A stretch of DNA of 64,000 bases, taken from the NCBI RefSeq assembly GCF_020176955.2, contig NZ_JAIUCZ020000011.1, positions 186,001 to 250,000 of the forward strand, written 5' to 3'. This stretch comes from Nocardia sp. alder85J. GTDB lineage: Bacteria; Actinomycetota; Actinomycetes; Mycobacteriales; Mycobacteriaceae. Within the stretch, counting starts at the first letter, position 1, and each line of letters begins with the position of its first letter. This document shows, piece by piece, positions 60,508 to 64,000 of the stretch. The notes below the pieces were generated by a model. That model was given only the letters and a program-made list of their open reading frames with translations, made no database searches and was not told the DNA's origin. The position numbers and the translations under genes were made by a program.

Positions 60508-60696
60508 TCAGGCCACCATCCAGCTGTGCCGCGCCACCGCCGCGATCCGCCGCTCCGGATGGATCCAGCGCACCGGCGCCGGCTCGTGCGGCTCGGTGCG
60601 GGCCGCGGCTCGGCCCGCCACCACCGCCAGCAGGGCTGCCAGTTCGGCATCGTCCGGACAACCCTTCTCGATCCGGATCGAAGGTTCTGCGCTCAT
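60508..60696 (-). CDS. Acyl-CoA carboxylase epsilon subunit-like small protein
   Basis: The 62-residue product (IRIEKGCPDDAELAALLAVVAGRAAA...RWIHPERR) matches the short ACC epsilon family, which stabilises AccA-AccD acyl-CoA carboxylase complexes in actinobacteria. Epsilon genes normally sit beside accD; here none is seen within the window, so it is an orphan. ATG 60696 was chosen because the conserved IRI strand follows directly. Confidence 0.75.
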   Translation of the reverse strand: MSAEPSIRIEKGCPDDAELAALLAVVAGRAAARTEPHEPAPVRWIHPERRIAAVARHSWMVA

Positions 60697-60799
60697 CTCG
60701 AATCACCCTGTCCTGCACCGTGACTACTGGGTTGGTTGCCGTGCCTGTGCCGCGCGTCGCCGACGGCGCTCTGCCCGTCCCGGTTCGTTCGCGTATGCG

Positions 60800-61636
60800 C
60801 TATCTGGACCGGCTTTCGAGGGCCCTGCCGATCAAGTCCCGTGCTCGGTCGCCGGTCACCGATTGACCGGCCAGCACATCGAACGCCCGGCCGAACAAGG
60901 CGATCTCTCGGGGTTGGGTGATGGTCAACTCTGCCGTGGTGCCCTCGACCTTCACCACTCGGTCATCCATCATGACGAAGTTCTCCGCAGCCGCCTTGGC
61001 CTCGGCAACAGCTGGAACGATCCCCAACGTGACCCGGGGCATGCCGAGAATAGATCTGAGCCGGTCCAGCTGACCGATCATGATGCCGTCACTGCCGACT
61101 GTGGTGTACAGAGCTTGTTCGGCTATGAGGAAGTGGAACAAGCAAGTACCCCGGTACAGGATTCTCTGACGGTCCATGCGGACCGATACCGACTTATCGA
61201 TGTCATCAGGTACCCGGTAGAACTCGACGGCATACCGCAGAATCGCCGATGCGTAGTCGGCGGTCTGCAACAAACCCGGGATCACCTGAGGCTGCCAGTT
61301 GCGAATGATCCTCGCCTCGGCTTCGAGCTTCACCGACTGCTGCTGCCGGGCCTTGTGCCCGGTCGCCAGCACCCGCCGCCACTCGATGTACGCGGCATCG
61401 AGGTTCTTCAGTGACGCGACCAGGTCCGGTAGTTGTTCCTCGGCGCCGCAGTGGACGCAGTAAGCCCTCAGGTCCGTCTCTGACGGTCTGATCCGGCCGT
61501 ACTCGATCTTGCTGCACTTCGATTCGTGCCAGCCCTCACGACGGGCAAGCTCTCGGGCAGTGACCCTGGAAGACTTTCGCATCTCCCGAAGCCGCTGCCC
61601 GAGTGCTTCCCGTTGCTGTTGAACGGAATCGGTCAC
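60800..61636 (-). CDS. Scr1-family (DUF5753) helix-turn-helix regulator
   Basis: The 278-residue protein has an XRE helix-turn-helix (residues ~5-65; LGQRLREMRKSSRVTARELARREGWHESKCSKIEYGRIRP) and a DUF5753 domain (residues ~90-270; IIRNWQPQVIPGLLQTADYASAIL, FLIAEQALYTTVGS, LGIVPAVAEAKAA). These regulators are abundant in Nocardia and Streptomyces and are annotated as Scr1 toxin-antitoxin-like antitoxins or developmental regulators. GTG 61636 overlaps the stop of the DUF6879 gene by 4 nt, so the two are translationally coupled. Confidence 0.9.
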   Translation of the reverse strand: MTDSVQQQREALGQRLREMRKSSRVTARELARREGWHESKCSKIEYGRIRPSETDLRAYCVHCGAEEQLPDLVASLKNLDAAYIEWRRVLATGHKARQQQSVKLEAEARIIRNWQPQVIPGLLQTADYASAILRYAVEFYRVPDDIDKSVSVRMDRQRILYRGTCLFHFLIAEQALYTTVGSDGIMIGQLDRLRSILGMPRVTLGIVPAVAEAKAAAENFVMMDDRVVKVEGTTAELTITQPREIALFGRAFDVLAGQSVTGDRARDLIGRALESRSR

Positions 61637-62160
61637 CGGTGTCCGGCGACGTAGTCGGGGAACGGAGTAGCCAGCGACCACAGCCGCTCGACAGCATCCC
61701 GGTAGTAGCTCACGATGCCGGGATCGGTGGTTACCGCCGCCCCGGCCGGCTTACCGGCGGAGTCGACCAAGTTGAACCCGATGGTGGTCCCGTCGACGAC
61801 CCAAGCATCGTCGGCAGGCACATCCCTGACGAGATGCCTTGCGAGATAACGGACATCCTCCCCGGCTTCGATGTTGTCGCCGGTCTCGGTCAGCAACCAA
61901 CGCTGATAGTCCGACATGGGCTCGGTGACCACCCGGACGCGTCGCACTGCGACACCCCGGGCGGTGGCGTCCTTCACGACTTCAGCCCATGCTTCCCAGT
62001 ACTCGTCCGGCTCGCTGAGTCTCGGCTCACCGGCAAGGAACCGCCGCAGCGGCTCTGATTCCGCCGGCACTGCATAGGTGTCCCGAACTTCGAGGTGCAC
62101 GGCGTCGTATCGGGCGTGCCCGAGTAGGTCAGCCCACGGCGTAGCTGTCCGCAGCTCCAT
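61633..62160 (-). CDS. DUF6879 family protein, partner of the Scr1 regulator
   Basis: The 175-residue soluble protein (LGHARYDAVHLEVRDTYAVPAESEPLRRFLAGEP...RRVRVVTEPMSDYQRWLLTETGDNIEAGEDVRYL...VDGTTIGFNLVDSAG) has the length and layout of DUF6879, which is usually encoded next to an Scr1/DUF5753 regulator. ATG 62160 is inside the end of the preceding small gene (32-nt overlap). The pair is suspected to be toxin-antitoxin-like; activity is unproven. Confidence 0.85.
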   Translation of the reverse strand: MELRTATPWADLLGHARYDAVHLEVRDTYAVPAESEPLRRFLAGEPRLSEPDEYWEAWAEVVKDATARGVAVRRVRVVTEPMSDYQRWLLTETGDNIEAGEDVRYLARHLVRDVPADDAWVVDGTTIGFNLVDSAGKPAGAAVTTDPGIVSYYRDAVERLWSLATPFPDYVAGHR

Positions 62161-62317
62161 AGAACGTCCTCCGAATCTTCGGCACCTCGATAGCCGATTC
62201 GTCGTCTGCAAGGGTCAGCTGCGCCAGGTCCTCCGGGTCGGTGACCGGCCGACCCGTGAGGCGGAAGGTTCCCCGGCCGGTGTCGGTCATGGTCGCGCCA
62301 ATGAAGGTATCCGGCAC
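62129..62317 (-). CDS. Small protein upstream of DUF6879
   Basis: The ~62-residue product (VPDTFIGATMTDTGRGTFRLTGRPVTDPEDLAQLTLADDESAIEVPKIRRTFYGAADSYAVG) starts at GTG 62317, with ATG 62290 as an alternative. It is acidic and soluble and has no named domain. The 32-nt overlap with the DUF6879 start indicates coupling, so it is the second surviving member of the cassette. It could be a cognate small antitoxin or a chaperone; that is speculation. Confidence 0.6.
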   Translation of the reverse strand: MPDTFIGATMTDTGRGTFRLTGRPVTDPEDLAQLTLADDESAIEVPKIRRTFYGAADSYAVG

Positions 62318-62333
62318 TGCGAAAGGTTTACCG

Positions 62334-63080
62334 CTACCTGTCCACCGAGAAGGCTCCGTCCGCCTCCGGCTTGAGTGTTGGTAAGTAGTCCTCGATGTAC
62401 TTGGCAACCAGCTCGCGCGTCCACTTCAGCCATGCAAGGCGATCGTCATACGCGATATGCGGATTCGCTCCATGCCTCCGTGGTGTCGCAAGAGCAGCAA
62501 GCTTTTTCGCTTCTTCGGCGTCTACCGAAAGGGCCGTCCGCAGCCGATCCCACGAGGCTTTCTCCCGGCTGTTCCGCGGATCGGACTCGTCGACGAACTC
62601 CTGACGGAGACTCTCCAACGCGCGGTAGCAATAGAACACGGCGTCGTCAGACAACCTCAAGGCTGACCGCATGTCAGCAAGGCGTGCCGGACGTTGGCAT
62701 TGGCGGCGATCAACTGCGTGTAGCGCTCGATAACTTCGGCGGACACTCGCGATTCGGGCGAACGGGCGAGACCGGGAAACTGGGTCAGCGTGCCGATCAC
62801 CGACCGACCGTCGATCGTCCCGGTCAGGAGTTGGGGTTCAAGTGCGGCGCCGAGCTGAAATCCGAGCGAGTCCAGCAATCCGCGGAGCATCGCTTCGGTT
62901 TCGGCCCACAACGGTGACAAGACGTTTGAGTCCTCGGTCAGGTCGCCAGTGAACGGCGACTCCGGAAGAGTGAGTCTCAGGTTGAAAGTCGCCCCGTGTA
63001 GCGCGACGTCGATCTTACGGTCGGGCAGCTCGACGGTCCGTGCTCCGTCGAAATACCACCCCCCAGTCTGCGGGTGGACG
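62334..63080 (-). pseudogene. Frameshifted and 5'-truncated gene of the Scr1/DUF6879 cassette
   Basis: Two overlapping frames read as one protein if a G is added near 62680. The first half (TGGWYFDGARTVELPDRKIDVALHGATFNLRLTL... up to VIERYTQLIAANANVRHAL) continues as ADMRSALRLSDDAVFYCYRALESLRQEF...WDRLRTALSV...AWLKWTRELVAKYIEDYL, ending at 62334. The helical C-terminal half has a HEPN-like look. No start codon exists before the transposase fragment at ~63090, so the N-terminus is lost. The next gene begins 16 nt after its stop. The function is not known. Confidence 0.65.
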
Positions 63081-63084
63081 ACAC

Positions 63085-64000
63085 CCGGGGTCCGGAAACG
63101 ACACCAGCCCGACCCGTTCGAACGGTTCGTGGACTATGTGACCGCCCGCCTGACCGAGGACCCGCACCTGTGGGCGCAAACCCTGTTCGACGAGCTCGAA
63201 CCTCTCGGGTTCGGGTTGTCGTATCAGTCGCTGACCCGCAACATCCGCGCCCGCAAGCTCCGTCCGGTCTGCCAAGCCTGCCGGAGGGTGACCGAACGCC
63301 CCAATGCCGTCATCGCGCACCCACCCGGTGGTGAAACCCAATGGGACTGGGTCGATCTGCCCAACCCACCGCAGTCGTGGGGGTGGGGCGCGAACGCGCA
63401 CCTGCTCGTCGGGTCCCTGGCCCACTCCGGCCGCTGGCGCGGCTATCTCGCGCCGCCTACCACCGACCAGCCGCACCTGATCGAGGGCCTGGACCGGGTC
63501 GCTCGCGCCCTGGGCGGGGTGACCGGGTCGTGGCGGTTCGACCGCATGTCCACTGTCTGCTATCCGTCGTCGGGGCAGGTCACCGCGTCGTTCGCCGCGG
63601 TGCTCAAGTACTACGCCGTGCTGCCGGAGATCTGCCCGGCCCGCGCGCGAACCGCAAAGGAGTGGTCGAGAAAGCCAATCACACTGCCGCGCAACGCTGG
63701 TGGCGCACCCTCGCCGACGAACTCACCGTCGAACAGGCACAAGCGAGCCTGGACAAGTTCTGTTCACTGCGCACCGACACCCGGCTGCGGCCGACCGCCG
63801 ACGGCCGGGCCAGCGTCGCGACGATCGCGGCACGAGAACCATTGCGGCCGTTACCTGCTGACCCGTATCCGGCGATGGTCACCGAACCGAGGGTTGTGTC
63901 CCGGCAGGCGATGATCTCCTGGCGCGGCAACCGCTACTCGGTGCCTCCCGAGCTGGCCGCGGCGACGGTCATCGTCGCACAACCGTTACGCGGCAACACC
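63085..64000 (+). mobile_element. Left-truncated IS21-family element, running off the window
   Basis: DNA from about 63085-63100 to the window end encodes an IS21-type transposase fragment. Its left end lacks the usual N-terminal helix-turn-helix coding region, and no terminal inverted repeat is visible. The junction with the cassette pseudogene lies between 63077 and 63100, where both genes, reading away from each other, lose their 5' ends. This is more like a deletion or recombination scar than a clean insertion. Confidence 0.7.
63099..64000 (+). pseudogene. IS21-type (IstA/rve) transposase, 5'-truncated and frameshifted, continues beyond window
   Basis: The sequence starts RHQPDPFERFVDYVTARLTEDPHLWAQTLFDEL and carries two catalytic-core Asp motifs (GGETQWDWVDLP and SWRFDRMSTVC). 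At 63642-63649 a CGCGCGCG run is one base short, so CPAR shifts frame before GNRKGVVEKANHTAAQRWW, which holds the catalytic Glu. The new frame is open to the window end (RQAMISWRGNRYSVPPELAAATV, the Mu-transposase-like C-terminal region). The N-terminal ~60-100 residues are missing. Such a product would be inactive unless the frameshift is a sequencing error. Confidence 0.8.

Overview
The window is high-GC DNA (roughly 70% G+C, dense GTG and TTG starts, few intergenic gaps) from a mycolic-acid actinomycete, most likely Nocardia or a close relative. Two blocks keep the Mycobacterium tuberculosis gene order: phoH1-ybeY-hemolysin-like-Rv2365c-like-era-(amiA2)-recO-uppS-Rv2360c-like-zur-smtB-glyS (6.4-23.9 kb, matching Rv2368c to Rv2357c) and a TPM-domain membrane protein-dgt-dnaG-Rv2342-like block (34.2-41.4 kb, matching Rv2345 to Rv2342). 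No rRNA, tRNA or CRISPR array was recognised.

Layout. 0-6.3 kb: end of an unknown gene, a zinc-ribbon membrane protein, two tandem LCP cell-wall ligases, and a divergent MFS exporter/LysR pair. 6.4-13.8 kb: RNA maturation, ribosome assembly and repair genes (phoH, ybeY, CBS-domain protein, era, recO) with an opposing amidase. 14.0-19.8 kb: DUF4132 protein, polyprenyl diphosphate synthase and a geosmin-synthase-like terpene cyclase, lying between recO and uppS, which are neighbours in M. tuberculosis. 20.2-23.9 kb: uppS, a small conserved protein, the zinc regulators zur and smtB, and glyS. 24-34 kb: accessory genes, including a beta-lactamase-like hydrolase, a frameshifted LysR regulator facing a metallo-beta-lactamase-fold lipoprotein, a PEBP lipoprotein facing an XRE regulator, a quinone-reductase-like enzyme, and an ABC exporter with a two-component system. 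34-41.4 kb: the second conserved block with a glyoxalase-II-like hydrolase and a DUF218 protein. 41.8-56.9 kb: regulators (GntR, ECF sigma, TetR), DoxX, alcohol dehydrogenase, a fused acyltransferase/SGNH protein, nucleotidyltransferase, GNAT, methyltransferase, M20 amidohydrolase, DUF4185, SnoaL-like, an NlpC/P60-like protein and mscL. 57-64 kb: decaying or mobile DNA, with a secreted-protein remnant, an MFS pump, a chimeric mycothiol-isomerase/luciferase-like ORF, a TetR regulator, an orphan acyl-CoA carboxylase epsilon subunit, and a Scr1/DUF6879 cassette whose first gene is frameshifted and cut off by a 5'-truncated, frameshifted IS21-type transposase running off the right edge.

Recurring themes. 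Several genes begin 6-8 nt after a TANNNT -10 box, which suggests leaderless transcripts (both LCP genes, ybeY, dnaG, GntR, the 12.4 kb gene, the last TetR). Perfect inverted repeats lie in front of smtB, the frameshifted LysR, the M20-TetR operon and the second MFS pump, each beside or near a matching regulator. Four genes look split by single-base deletions (25.6, 59.34, 62.68 and 63.65 kb). These are either real pseudogenes clustered in accessory DNA or consensus errors. I did not find a complete, clearly new system. The best leads are the interrupted Scr1/DUF6879 cassette, the geosmin-synthase-like enzyme with a degenerate second active site, and the chimeric ORF at 58.9 kb.
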